Shown piece by piece: positions 7,692-14,955 of a stretch of 64,000 bases of DNA. The notes beneath the pieces were generated by a model that was not told the DNA's origin, did not search any database, and saw nothing but the letters and a program-made list of their open reading frames with translations. The stretch covers positions 310,001-374,000 of the forward strand of contig JADJGV010000003.1 in the NCBI GenBank assembly GCA_016707895.1, given 5' to 3'. Every line of letters begins with the position of its first letter. The first letter of the stretch is position 1. A program made the position numbers and the translations under genes. This DNA comes from Myxococcales bacterium (GTDB lineage Bacteria; Myxococcota_A; Polyangia; Haliangiales; Haliangiaceae).

Positions 7692-9220
7692 TGGCGTCGT
7701 CGCAGTCGATGTCGCCGTGGCCGCTGCTCGCCGGAGGAGCTGTCGCGGCCGGTGCGCTGTGGTGGCTGAGCGCACGCCGCGCCCAGGCCGCCACGCTCGC
7801 CACCGTCCGGGGCGGCACGCCTCGCAGCGCCGCGGCCGAACCGCCCCTCGCGCTGCCGGCACCCGAGGTGACGCCCAGCGCCGTCACGAATCCGCCGGTC
7901 GCAAGCGCGCCGGTCTCGACGCCGGCCATTCAGTCGCCGCCGGCGATGGCAGCCAGCGACTTCATCGAGCGCCTCCCGTTCGTGCCGCCCGCGATCGCCG
8001 CCGCGGTCGCCACCGCGACCTCGGGGCCTGCCCCCGCGCCGCCCTCCGCGCCGATCACGACCATCGTGCCACCCACGCCAGCGCCGACGATCGCAACGGC
8101 TCCCGCTCCCTCGCCTGGGGGCTGGATCTGGCCGCTGCTCCGCTGGCGCGAGTACGAGCCGGTGATCTCCGACGGGTGGGGTTCGCCGCGTGACGGTGGA
8201 CGTCGGACGCATCGAGGCGCAGACCTGATGTACCGGCGGCGCTCGCCGGTCGATCAGCTCGCCGCGTTCCCGGCACGTGCGCCGCACTCGGCGTGGCACT
8301 TCCTTCCACCCGGCACCATTGCCGTCGCCGCGCGCGACGGCGAGGTCTGGTCGGCAGGGCGCACGCCTCGTGGCCACGCGATCGTGCTGACGCACGCCGA
8401 CGGCTGGGTCACGTACTACCAGCACCTGGCGCAGCTGTTCATCCCGGCGCTGGACCACGGCACGGGCAAGATCCGCGTCCGCGCGGGCCAAGCGCTCGGG
8501 ATCGTCGGCGCCGACCCGACCCAGCCGAACCAGATCGCGCACCTCCACTTCGAGCTCCGTCGAGGTACCCGTCCGATCGACCCGCGGGGCGCGCTTCAGT
8601 CCTGGCGCGTGCTCGATCGCCCCACCGTCCTGCCCGAGATCGCGACGGTGGTGACTCCGCCGGCCCCGCTTCGCGATCCGCGCGAGGACACGTTGCTGGC
8701 GCGCATCTACCGCGAGCATGGACGCGGCTTGCCGGTCGCGTACCTGACCGCGCTCGGGCGCGCAGAGAGCGGCGGCAACGCCCACGATCCGCGCGGCGTC
8801 CTCAACATCACGCGGGTCGCGCTCGACGAGTACAACCGCAAGCACCCCGCCGCGCAGGTCGCGGTCGTCAACCTGCGCGACCCGGCGACCGCGGTCACCG
8901 TGGCGTCGTGGGTGCTCCGGCAGATCATCGCGAGCTACCGCGCCCACCACCCCGAGACCGCGAACCTTCGCGAAGACTGGACCAACCCCCAGTTCGTCGC
9001 CTTGCTCACGGCCGGCTGGAACGCCGGCCACTCCGAGACGTCCGGCGTCGGCTACGTCGCGCGGTGGCTGATCACGCACGGCCTGCCCGTCACCCTCGCC
9101 AACGTGTTCGGCTACGCCGGGCGCGCCGGCGCGGCAGCGACGCTGCGCGACCCGAACAAGCGCCGCTTCACGGAGCGCGTCACGAAGGCGTTCCAGGGCG
9201 CGGCGGGAGGCTCGTCGTGA
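7691..9220 (+). CDS. Membrane-anchored M23 peptidase / lytic transglycosylase-like fusion
   Basis: 509 residues, likely cutting both the peptide and glycan parts of peptidoglycan. A membrane helix (PLLAGGAVAAGALWWL, about 11-27) is followed by a long Pro/Ala/Thr linker. The peptidase M23 (LytM) domain spans about 160-310, with the zinc motifs HRGAD (H174, D178) and HLHFE (H284, H286). From about 345 a lysozyme-like domain begins with TALGRAESGG, where E359 is the likely catalytic acid, and runs to the end. Pairing of an endopeptidase with a glycan hydrolase on a membrane anchor is typical of phage entry enzymes and of conjugative wall-opening proteins. The ATG overlaps the previous stop. Confidence 0.85.
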   Translation: MASSQSMSPWPLLAGGAVAAGALWWLSARRAQAATLATVRGGTPRSAAAEPPLALPAPEVTPSAVTNPPVASAPVSTPAIQSPPAMAASDFIERLPFVPPAIAAAVATATSGPAPAPPSAPITTIVPPTPAPTIATAPAPSPGGWIWPLLRWREYEPVISDGWGSPRDGGRRTHRGADLMYRRRSPVDQLAAFPARAPHSAWHFLPPGTIAVAARDGEVWSAGRTPRGHAIVLTHADGWVTYYQHLAQLFIPALDHGTGKIRVRAGQALGIVGADPTQPNQIAHLHFELRRGTRPIDPRGALQSWRVLDRPTVLPEIATVVTPPAPLRDPREDTLLARIYREHGRGLPVAYLTALGRAESGGNAHDPRGVLNITRVALDEYNRKHPAAQVAVVNLRDPATAVTVASWVLRQIIASYRAHHPETANLREDWTNPQFVALLTAGWNAGHSETSGVGYVARWLITHGLPVTLANVFGYAGRAGAAATLRDPNKRRFTERVTKAFQGAAGGSS

Positions 9221-9693
9221 CGTGGGCCGGTGAGGGCGTCGCGTCGCCAGCGCGCACCCGACGCCGCGCCACACAGGGCGCGACGCTGCTACCCGACCCC
9301 GAGCGGGCGGTCAACGAGCTGATCCGTCGACACGGCCTCACGCCCCCGATCGACTACCCGGGCAAGGCCTGGGAGGTGGCGGTCGATCACGTCGTCGACG
9401 CGACCAACGAGGTGACGGCAGCGCTGCGCAACGATCTGCCGACGCCCGAACGACGCGATGCCGCCGTCCTCTGGGAGGTGTGGCGCAAGGCTGTGCTGCA
9501 GGTGCGCGATAGCATCCGCGGCCTGGCCGAGGACGAGCTGTTCCTCGCGGGGAGCGTCGTCTGGGCGATGCGCGACCTCGCGGTGCGGCACGCCGAGGCG
9601 CTACGCCACCCCGGCCAAGTGGCCGACCGATACTGTCCCTGGTCGGTCGACTTCTTCACCCTCAACCGCCTGTACCCGGGGGTGGCGCAGTGA
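9217..9693 (+). CDS. Hypothetical helical element protein
   Basis: 158 residues starting with GTG inside the previous stop (GTGA). This start is preferred to far-upstream in-frame codons that overlap the wall-hydrolase gene. After a disordered basic start, the rest is all-helical with repeated Trp (AAVLWEVWRKAVLQV, SVVWAMRDLAVRH). It faintly recalls the helical order of the YPETT module but lacks the motif. The stop overlaps the next GTG by four bases, so it is translationally coupled on both sides. Function unknown. Confidence 0.7.
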   Translation: MTWAGEGVASPARTRRRATQGATLLPDPERAVNELIRRHGLTPPIDYPGKAWEVAVDHVVDATNEVTAALRNDLPTPERRDAAVLWEVWRKAVLQVRDSIRGLAEDELFLAGSVVWAMRDLAVRHAEALRHPGQVADRYCPWSVDFFTLNRLYPGVAQ

Positions 9694-11057
9694 TCGACTA
9701 CGAGATCCACCCCGGCACGAGCGATCGCACGACCCGTACGGTCTACGACGCGCCACCTGCGATCCGCCGAGTCCGCATCGACGACTGGTCTGGCGACGCC
9801 GCGATCACCGGCTCGTATGCGCACCTGTGGGACGCCGAGGAGGCGCTGCGCCGTGCGGTCCGCGCCGACCTGGACGCGATGGGCGGTCGCGTCGTCGCGC
9901 TCGTCACCGTCGAGTGGACCGATGGCGCCAGCCACGAGACCAGCGTCGAGATCGGTCGCCCCGCCAGTGCCGTCGCGCGGGACGCGTCGTTCGGCTTCAT
10001 CAAGGCGCACCTGATGCGTCAGGGCAAGCGCTTCATCGATGCCGAGGATGACCCGGTGCTCCAGGCGTGGGGCGCGGAGCTGCGGACCCGCCTCGCCAGC
10101 GACCGCAGCGACCCTGAGACGCGCGCGGCCGATCAAGCCTGGGCGAACGACCACGCGTTCTCGTCGTCGGGTGCGGGTTCGCCGCCCGTGTCGTCGGTCA
10201 CGGTCACGCACGAACCTGAGACGAGCCGGGCGGCGACCGCCGACTACGCATCGATCGACGACGCCGAGGTCGCGCTCCGTGGGCTGCGTGGCGTTCACGT
10301 CGTTGGGGTGCGCGTCGCCTGGGCTGATGGCCTGCGCATCAGCGTGTGGGACAGCCTCGCCAACGTGCACGAGGCGCAGCGCAACCCCGATGGGTACATC
10401 CGCCCCGAGATCGCCGCCCAGGCGCGGCGCATCCTGGCCGAGGACTACGCCGAGAAGAACGCACGCACGCTGCCCCGGCGCCCGCTGGAACCACAGCGAC
10501 ACTGGGCGCGCGAGCTGCTGCGGCGGATCGCGCTCGCGGCGGCACCGCCGCCTCGCGCCCGCACCCCACGCGGGGCACGCAACGCCGTTTCCTCGACCGA
10601 CGCCCCCCGCATCGTGGCGGTGACGATCGGCTGGAGTGAGAACGGCGCGGTCAGGGCCATGATGCCGAAGGTCTACCCCTCGCTGTCGGCGGCCGATGCG
10701 GCACTCCGCCGAGCGTTCGACCGCGAGCCGGTGGTTGGTGGCTACGACAAGACCGACTACGGCGTGCGCTGGAGCGACGGCCAGACCCATGAAGGCCGCC
10801 TCGACGTCAGCCCGCAGTCGCTCGCCGCGACCGCCGCGCGCGGACTCTTGCGCGCCCACCTCGACAACGTCGCGCGGTGGCTCACGTCCGATGACTACGT
10901 GCGCATGTGGGTCGGCCTTGGTCGTACCGATGACATCGAGAGCAAGCGCGCCTGGGGCTTCGAGCTCACGCGACGCCTGGAACGCGACCTTGCGGCGCAC
11001 CTCGCTCAGGCGCCGGGGCGCAACGCGGTGCGCGCCCGCGCCGGGGGTGCGCGGTGA
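9690..11057 (+). CDS. Triple-repeat protein resembling large polyvalent protein (LPD) domains
   Basis: 455 residues with three copies of a ~110-residue alpha/beta unit. Each unit has a strand (VRIDDW, VTVTHE, VTIGWS), an 'S-x-x-D-A-E-x-A-L-R' helix (YAHLWDAEEALRRA, YASIDDAEVALRG, YPSLSAADAALRRA), a 'VxWxDG' hairpin (VEWTDGASHE, VAWADGLRIS, VRWSDGQTHE) and a C-terminal helix. The third copy has GGYDKTDYGVRWSDG, which recalls LPD25-type domains of polyvalent proteins from phages and conjugative elements. That assignment is from memory and needs a profile search. Such proteins often enter the recipient cell with the DNA. GTG start, four-base overlap with the previous gene. Confidence 0.7.
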   Translation: MIDYEIHPGTSDRTTRTVYDAPPAIRRVRIDDWSGDAAITGSYAHLWDAEEALRRAVRADLDAMGGRVVALVTVEWTDGASHETSVEIGRPASAVARDASFGFIKAHLMRQGKRFIDAEDDPVLQAWGAELRTRLASDRSDPETRAADQAWANDHAFSSSGAGSPPVSSVTVTHEPETSRAATADYASIDDAEVALRGLRGVHVVGVRVAWADGLRISVWDSLANVHEAQRNPDGYIRPEIAAQARRILAEDYAEKNARTLPRRPLEPQRHWARELLRRIALAAAPPPRARTPRGARNAVSSTDAPRIVAVTIGWSENGAVRAMMPKVYPSLSAADAALRRAFDREPVVGGYDKTDYGVRWSDGQTHEGRLDVSPQSLAATAARGLLRAHLDNVARWLTSDDYVRMWVGLGRTDDIESKRAWGFELTRRLERDLAAHLAQAPGRNAVRARAGGAR

Positions 11058-11908
11058 TGCCCGGCCACGGCAGCCCGCCCGAGATCGTCGAGGTCGCGCC
11101 GCTCCGCGGGATGACCCTCGGGCCTGACCTGCTCCAGGTCCGCGTGCGACACGCGGCACCTCAGCTCGCCGTCGCGATCGACGCGCGCCCCGCCGCACCG
11201 TGCGCGCGCGTGGACACGCCGCCGGACTCGGTCATCTGGCTGCCGCTACTACCGCGCCGTCGCGAAGACGCGCTGCGCCTCGTCGTGCAGAACCTCAGCC
11301 CCGCAGGGGTCGTGCTGCCGATGGCGCGCGCCGAGTGGGACGGGTGCGTGCTCGGCGTCAGCGACGCCGCCATCACCGGCGAGGGGCAACTCGCCCGGAT
11401 CACGCGCGCACTGATCGGCGTGCTCGGAAGCTACGCGGCGACCAGCGCGCGCTTCGCGCATGTGGTCGATCTCGACACGACCGACGGCGTACGCATGGTG
11501 CCCCTCGGCGACGGCCCCGCGCTCACCATCAGCGGCCCGCGCCCCGAGCTGGCGCGCATCGCGTCCGTGGCGCGGCCGACCGTCGAGACCGTCCTGTCGG
11601 CCGACGGCACCCAGCGGATCGAACGGACGACTGGCGTCAGCCTCGACCTGCTGTACGAGGTCACCGGCGCCGCGCGCAACGGCGCCGAGCTGCTCGCCCT
11701 GCTGGCAGGGGTCGCGACGTTCCTCGCACGCACGCGCTGGCTCGAGCTGCCGCGCGATCCGCGTACGGCGCACTCCCCGATCGTACGGTGGGACCTCGAC
11801 GCCGACGGCGCATTCCAGTCGCAGATCACCGCTGGTGTGCACACGTTCCGCGTCGGGCTCCGCGTGCGCAACGTCGTCACGTCCTGGCCGGGGCTGGGGG
11901 CGTCATGA
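11054..11908 (+). CDS. Hypothetical beta-rich element protein
   Basis: 284 residues beginning at GTG 11054, with an ATG alternative one codon later. The sequence is rich in beta strands (LLQVRVRHAAPQLAVAI, LRLVVQNLSPAGVVLP), with helices in the middle (LARITRALIGVLGSYAA) and near the C-terminus (ELLALLAGVATFLARTR). There is no signal peptide or catalytic motif. Both ends overlap neighbouring genes by four bases. A structural or adaptor role is plausible from position and composition, but no family is recognised. Confidence 0.65.
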   Translation: MMPGHGSPPEIVEVAPLRGMTLGPDLLQVRVRHAAPQLAVAIDARPAAPCARVDTPPDSVIWLPLLPRRREDALRLVVQNLSPAGVVLPMARAEWDGCVLGVSDAAITGEGQLARITRALIGVLGSYAATSARFAHVVDLDTTDGVRMVPLGDGPALTISGPRPELARIASVARPTVETVLSADGTQRIERTTGVSLDLLYEVTGAARNGAELLALLAGVATFLARTRWLELPRDPRTAHSPIVRWDLDADGAFQSQITAGVHTFRVGLRVRNVVTSWPGLGAS

Positions 11909-12384
11909 TCGTCGGCGAGCTGCGCAACCGTCGTCGGGCCACGACGTCGATCCGCCTGACGTTCGCGTCGGTGGGCGACCCTGGCGAGCCCTACCCCGAC
12001 TGGGTGCGTGCCCTCCGCGACGTGTCGGGCGTCTACGCGATCCGGGAACACGACGGTCGCCGCCCGGTGCTGGTCTACATCGGCGAGTCCCACACAGGTC
12101 GCCTGTACCAGACGCTCACCCGCCACTGGCAGACCTGGCGGCGCGTCGGTATCGGCCGGCGCGAGTCCGCCCACGACCCCGGCGTCTGGTACGCGCGCTC
12201 GCGCTGCGAGGCCGCTGTCCTGGTGACCCCTGCCGACCGCGCCCAGTGCCTCCAGGACGCGCTGATCGAGTACCTGTCGCCGCGCGACAACCTCGTGCGG
12301 GCCACCTCGCTCGAGTGCCCTCAACTGCGCCTCGCCGTGGACGCTGGCCCCGTCGTCCTCGACGACGACGACACCCCTTTCTAG
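11905..12384 (+). CDS. GIY-YIG nuclease-like protein
   Basis: 159 residues. The signature is readable: SGVYAIRE (GIY variant GVY), then VLVYIGES (YIG), followed by an Arg/His-containing helix (RLYQTLTRHWQTWRR) and a late Glu in ALIEYLSPRDNLV, the position of the metal-binding Glu of GIY-YIG endonucleases. The core residues therefore look intact. The family cuts DNA in homing, repair, restriction and transposition. Within an integrated element it could act in DNA processing or superinfection exclusion. It overlaps the previous gene by four bases and ends in an acidic tail (DDDDTPF). Confidence 0.7.
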   Translation: MIVGELRNRRRATTSIRLTFASVGDPGEPYPDWVRALRDVSGVYAIREHDGRRPVLVYIGESHTGRLYQTLTRHWQTWRRVGIGRRESAHDPGVWYARSRCEAAVLVTPADRAQCLQDALIEYLSPRDNLVRATSLECPQLRLAVDAGPVVLDDDDTPF

Positions 12385-12394
12385 GGCAACAACG

Positions 12395-12796
12395 ATGCTC
12401 CCCTCTGCATCCTTCACCCCGGCCGAGCAGCTGGTCGTGCCCGGCGCGAGCCCCGCACAAGCGGTGGCTCTCTGGCGCGCGCTTCACGACTTGTACCTCG
12501 CTCGTCGCGGGCCGGCCTCCACCGGCTCCTCGGTGCCCGCCGTGCTGATGGCCGACGCGATCGACCTGGTGAACGCGTACGAGCGGCTGGCGGCGCCGTT
12601 GGCCGGCGCGCTCGCCGTTGGCGCGCCGGCGCTGTGGGCGGCCTGGCGGCAGTCCTACGCGCGGGTGTTCGCCGTGGTCAGCGCGGCACCGCGGCTGTAC
12701 GCGCCGCTGCCGGCGCCGGAGAAGTTGTGGCACGGGCTGCTCGCGCCGTTCGCCGAACACCTCGCGGCGTTCGCGGCGCGGTCGAAGGCAGCCTGA
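12395..12796 (+). CDS. Divergent single-copy relative of the YPETT module
   Basis: 133 residues, all helical. ALWRALHDLYLARRGP near residue 25 matches the module opening LWTSLRTLYLARRP of the protein at 6319 almost residue for residue, and the layout afterwards is similar, but the YPETT motif is replaced by SVPAVLMADAIDLV. The C-terminus carries LWHGLLAPFAEHLAAF. It lies 10 bases after the previous gene and is the last gene before the integrase. Reuse in one element suggests copies of one subunit fold. Function unknown. Confidence 0.65.
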   Translation: MLPSASFTPAEQLVVPGASPAQAVALWRALHDLYLARRGPASTGSSVPAVLMADAIDLVNAYERLAAPLAGALAVGAPALWAAWRQSYARVFAVVSAAPRLYAPLPAPEKLWHGLLAPFAEHLAAFAARSKAA

Positions 12797-12908
12797 GCTC
12801 CGCCCGAGCGAGATCGCCTGCCGAACGCTTCACACCTTGCACGCCCGCATCACCGTGGTCACACTCGACGCCGGCTGATGCGTTGCGCCGCTGACGAGAG
12901 GAGGGACG

Positions 12909-14138
12909 ATGGCGCGACGACGAAACGAGCAGGCTCGCGTGCTTGGACCGTACGCGAACCGAGGTGGATTTCGAGTGATCTTGGTGAGAGAGGACGGGAC
13001 CAGGGAGTCGTTCTTCGACGCGACTCGCGTCGCGGCCGACGAGCGAATCCGGCAGCTCACGCAGGCCTGCAAGGTCGGTGAGCGGACGATCCGCGACGCG
13101 ATGAAGGAGTACGAGGTGTACTTGCTGGAAGACAAGGGCAACAAGGCCAACAGCGTCGATCAGACCTTGCGCAAGCTGCGCCGGTTCTTCCCCGACGTGG
13201 AGCTGGCCTTGGCTGCGCTCGATCCCGCGACGTGCGCCCGGTACTACGAGTCGCTACGTCGGTCGAAGCGGATCCCGCCCAGGCGCGCGAACGGGACGCG
13301 AGCACCGGCGACGGTGCCGATCTCGGTCGACTACCACCGCAACACGCTCGCGGAGAGCAAGTCGTTCCTGAAGTGGTGCGTCAAGCGTGAGTGGCTCGCC
13401 AGCAACCCGCTGGTCGACGTCGAAGGCGTCGGCCGGCGGAGCCACGGCAAGGACCAACTGCGGATCGATGAGGCGAGACGGTGGATCGCCCGCGCGACCG
13501 AGTTGGCCGAGCAGGGCGAACCTGGCGCAGTCGCTGCGATGATGACGCTGCTGATGGGGATGCGTTGTTCCGAGATCGTGTCGCGGGTCGCGCGCGACGT
13601 GGATGACGACGGCCGTTTGCTTTGGATCCCGGACTCGAAGACCGCGAAGGGCCGGCGAACGCTGCAGGTGCCGGATCCCCTGCGGGAGATGCTCCTGGAG
13701 CTGTGCCGAGGTCGAGGCCCGACCGACCTCATCTTCGGTGCCCATGACCGCGGGTGGCCGCGGCTGTGGGTCCAGCGCATCTGCCGTGAGGTGGGTGTGA
13801 AGGAGGTGACGGCGCACGGGCAACGCGGCCTGCATTCCACGCTGGCGGTCGAGGCCGGGGTGACCGCGCGCGCTGTCGCGGACGCGCTGGGGCACGAGTC
13901 GTTCAAGACCACGGCCCGCAGCTACGCCCGTCCGGAAGCGATCGGGCATGCCCGTCAGGCCAGGGCGCTACAGGCCCTGGTGGGGGTGGGTGCACGGTCC
14001 GAGGTCCAGGCCGACCTGGGCGCAAACGTTGGCGCCGATACAGTCTGCGAAACGAAACGTTCCGCATTTCGTTACGCAGGAACGGATCGGCGGGACCCCG
14101 AAACGCCAAAAGGCCCCGCATCTCTGCGGGACCCTTGA
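12909..14138 (+). CDS. int: Tyrosine-family site-specific integrase
   Basis: 409 residues. An N-terminal arm-binding part and a core-binding domain (about 55-170) precede the catalytic domain (about 180-350). All active-site residues are present: R219 (LLMGMRCSEIV), K244 or K247 (PDSKTAKGRR), H303 and R306 (TAHGQRG), H329 (LGHESFKT) and the nucleophile Y339 (ARSYARPEA). A GAGGAGGGACG ribosome site precedes the ATG. The last ~35 residues (after about 375) look like non-domain tail; they are read through a lower-GC hairpin and the tRNA terminator. Position against tRNA-Ala implies integration into that gene. Confidence 0.92.
   Translation: MARRRNEQARVLGPYANRGGFRVILVREDGTRESFFDATRVAADERIRQLTQACKVGERTIRDAMKEYEVYLLEDKGNKANSVDQTLRKLRRFFPDVELALAALDPATCARYYESLRRSKRIPPRRANGTRAPATVPISVDYHRNTLAESKSFLKWCVKREWLASNPLVDVEGVGRRSHGKDQLRIDEARRWIARATELAEQGEPGAVAAMMTLLMGMRCSEIVSRVARDVDDDGRLLWIPDSKTAKGRRTLQVPDPLREMLLELCRGRGPTDLIFGAHDRGWPRLWVQRICREVGVKEVTAHGQRGLHSTLAVEAGVTARAVADALGHESFKTTARSYARPEAIGHARQARALQALVGVGARSEVQADLGANVGADTVCETKRSAFRYAGTDRRDPETPKGPASLRDP
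14046..14078. repeat. Imperfect palindrome in the integrase tail, possible attachment-site element
   Basis: TGCGAAACGAAA (14046-14057) and TTTCGTTACGCA (14067-14078) are inverted copies with one mismatch around a nine-base centre. The block is much richer in A/T than its surroundings and lies 71-103 bases from the tRNA 3' end, where integrase or excisionase arm sites or core sites would be expected. Its function is inferred only from position and symmetry. Confidence 0.45.
14108..14130 (-). terminator. Rho-independent terminator of tRNA-Ala
   Basis: On the minus strand, CCCGCA-GAGA-TGCGGG forms a six-pair stem with a tetraloop, followed by GCC and a TTTT run. It lies 19 bases beyond the 3' end of the tRNA. 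It also lies inside the last codons of the oppositely oriented integrase gene. Confidence 0.65.
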
Positions 14139-14148
14139 CGTTTTCCGG

Positions 14149-14221
14149 TGGAGCCATGGGGGATCGAACCCCAGACCTCTAGAGTGCGATTCTAGCGCTC
14201 TCCCAGCTGAGCTATGACCCC
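14149..14221 (-). tRNA. tRNA-Ala (anticodon CGC)
   Basis: The minus strand folds into a complete cloverleaf: acceptor GGGGTCA pairs with TGGCTCC, D-loop CAGCTGGGAGAGC, anticodon stem CTAGA/TCTAG around the loop ATCGCAC (anticodon CGC), and T-arm with GGTTCGATCCC. The G3:U70 wobble pair, the main identity element of alanine tRNA, is present. The discriminator is A and CCA is not encoded. The 3' end faces the integrase gene 11 bases away, consistent with use as an integration target. Confidence 0.95.
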
Positions 14222-14557
14222 GGAACGCGCGGGTAATTAGCAGCGGGGCAACGGCTTGTCAAGCACAGGAGGGGGCCAACCCGTGGTCGGGCGACAGCGA
14301 GTCCGGCGTACAGCCCGTGTGAGGCAGGCTGGGCGCTGGTGGAGGGGCTCCCCGTCGTGCGCGGCGAGTGCGCGCCTGGGTCATTTTTTCATTTAATTCT
14401 AGATACTTGAAACCAAGGAGCCTGTCCCCGGTGCTCGAAGGGGCCTGTCCCCGGTGCTCGTCCGCAGCAACCTGTGGGCGCGGTGGTCGATATCGCAGGC
14501 AGCCGCGCGACGCCTCGACGCTCAGCGCAGGACCAGCACCGATCAACAGGACGCATC
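14222..14557. other. Intergenic stretch with an A/T-rich patch
   Basis: About 335 bases between the tRNA and the next gene. It contains an A/T-rich patch at about 14380-14412, very unusual for this genome, followed by the paired repeat at 14421-14460. No coding frame in it is convincing. The patch could include the promoter of the gene at 14558. Confidence 0.5.
14421..14460. repeat. Tandem REP-like element
   Basis: The 17-base unit CCTGTCCCCGGTGCTCG occurs twice with a 23-base period (14421-14437 and 14444-14460). Each contains the GGGxCCTGTCCCC-type partial palindrome known from REP sequences mobilised by IS200-like (RAYT) transposases in many GC-rich genomes. No transposase is nearby. The family link is from memory. 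Confidence 0.5.
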
Positions 14558-14896
14558 ATGGCCCACCGCGATGACCACGCTGCCACCCTCGCCCGCGCTG
14601 CGGCGCTCGAACGCGACCTCAAGCGCGCGCGCGTGCGCGCCGAACGGGCCGAGCGTCAGGCGAAAGAGGCCGAGCGGCGGACGAAGGACGCCGAGCGGCG
14701 GGCTACGGACGCTGAGCGGTGGGCGACCGCGGTGGCGACCCAGGTGCCGCAGGCGACCGAGGCGGAGCTGACGGCGACGCCCGCGGCGGACGAGGACCAT
14801 CGGCCCGACGGCGGTGTCGTCTTCATCCACCTGCTGCTGATCCTGGCGGCCTCGGTGGGCGCGGTGCTCGGCGCGATGTGGCTGATGCTGATGTGA
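14558..14896 (+). CDS. Small coiled-coil protein with C-terminal membrane anchor
   Basis: 112 residues. Residues 15-60 are a highly charged coiled coil of repeated RA-ER-A(K/T)(D/E)AERR units. A linker follows, then a C-terminal hydrophobic helix (GGVVFIHLLLILAASVGAVL) ending in Met-rich residues. The ATG at 14558 has an AGGA element upstream; an in-frame start 84 bases earlier would add low-complexity residues. The tail anchor and cytosolic coiled coil suggest a membrane-tethered scaffold. No family recognised. Confidence 0.6.
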   Translation: MAHRDDHAATLARAAALERDLKRARVRAERAERQAKEAERRTKDAERRATDAERWATAVATQVPQATEAELTATPAADEDHRPDGGVVFIHLLLILAASVGAVLGAMWLMLM

Positions 14897-14955
14897 CGGC
14901 CGACGCCCCTCCAGCCGATCAGCCGCGCGACGCTCGCGCTGAGCCGCTCGCGCCC

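Larger units (their letters stand above)
1..14148. mobile_element. Integrated element (phage-like) at tRNA-Ala, right part
   Basis: A tyrosine integrase gene ends 11 bases from the 3' end of a tRNA-Ala gene, the usual geometry of an element inserted at a tRNA 3' end. To its left lies a long run of rightward genes with start-stop overlaps. Their products are small membrane proteins, a cell-wall hydrolase and proteins I cannot assign. No second copy of the tRNA 3' end is visible, so the other attachment site is presumably left of the window. No terminase, FtsK/HerA-type packaging ATPase, portal, tail tape measure or replication gene is in view. Many tiny membrane proteins plus a peptidoglycan hydrolase would suit a tailless membrane-containing phage, but that is inference; an integrative plasmid is also possible. 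Confidence 0.65.
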
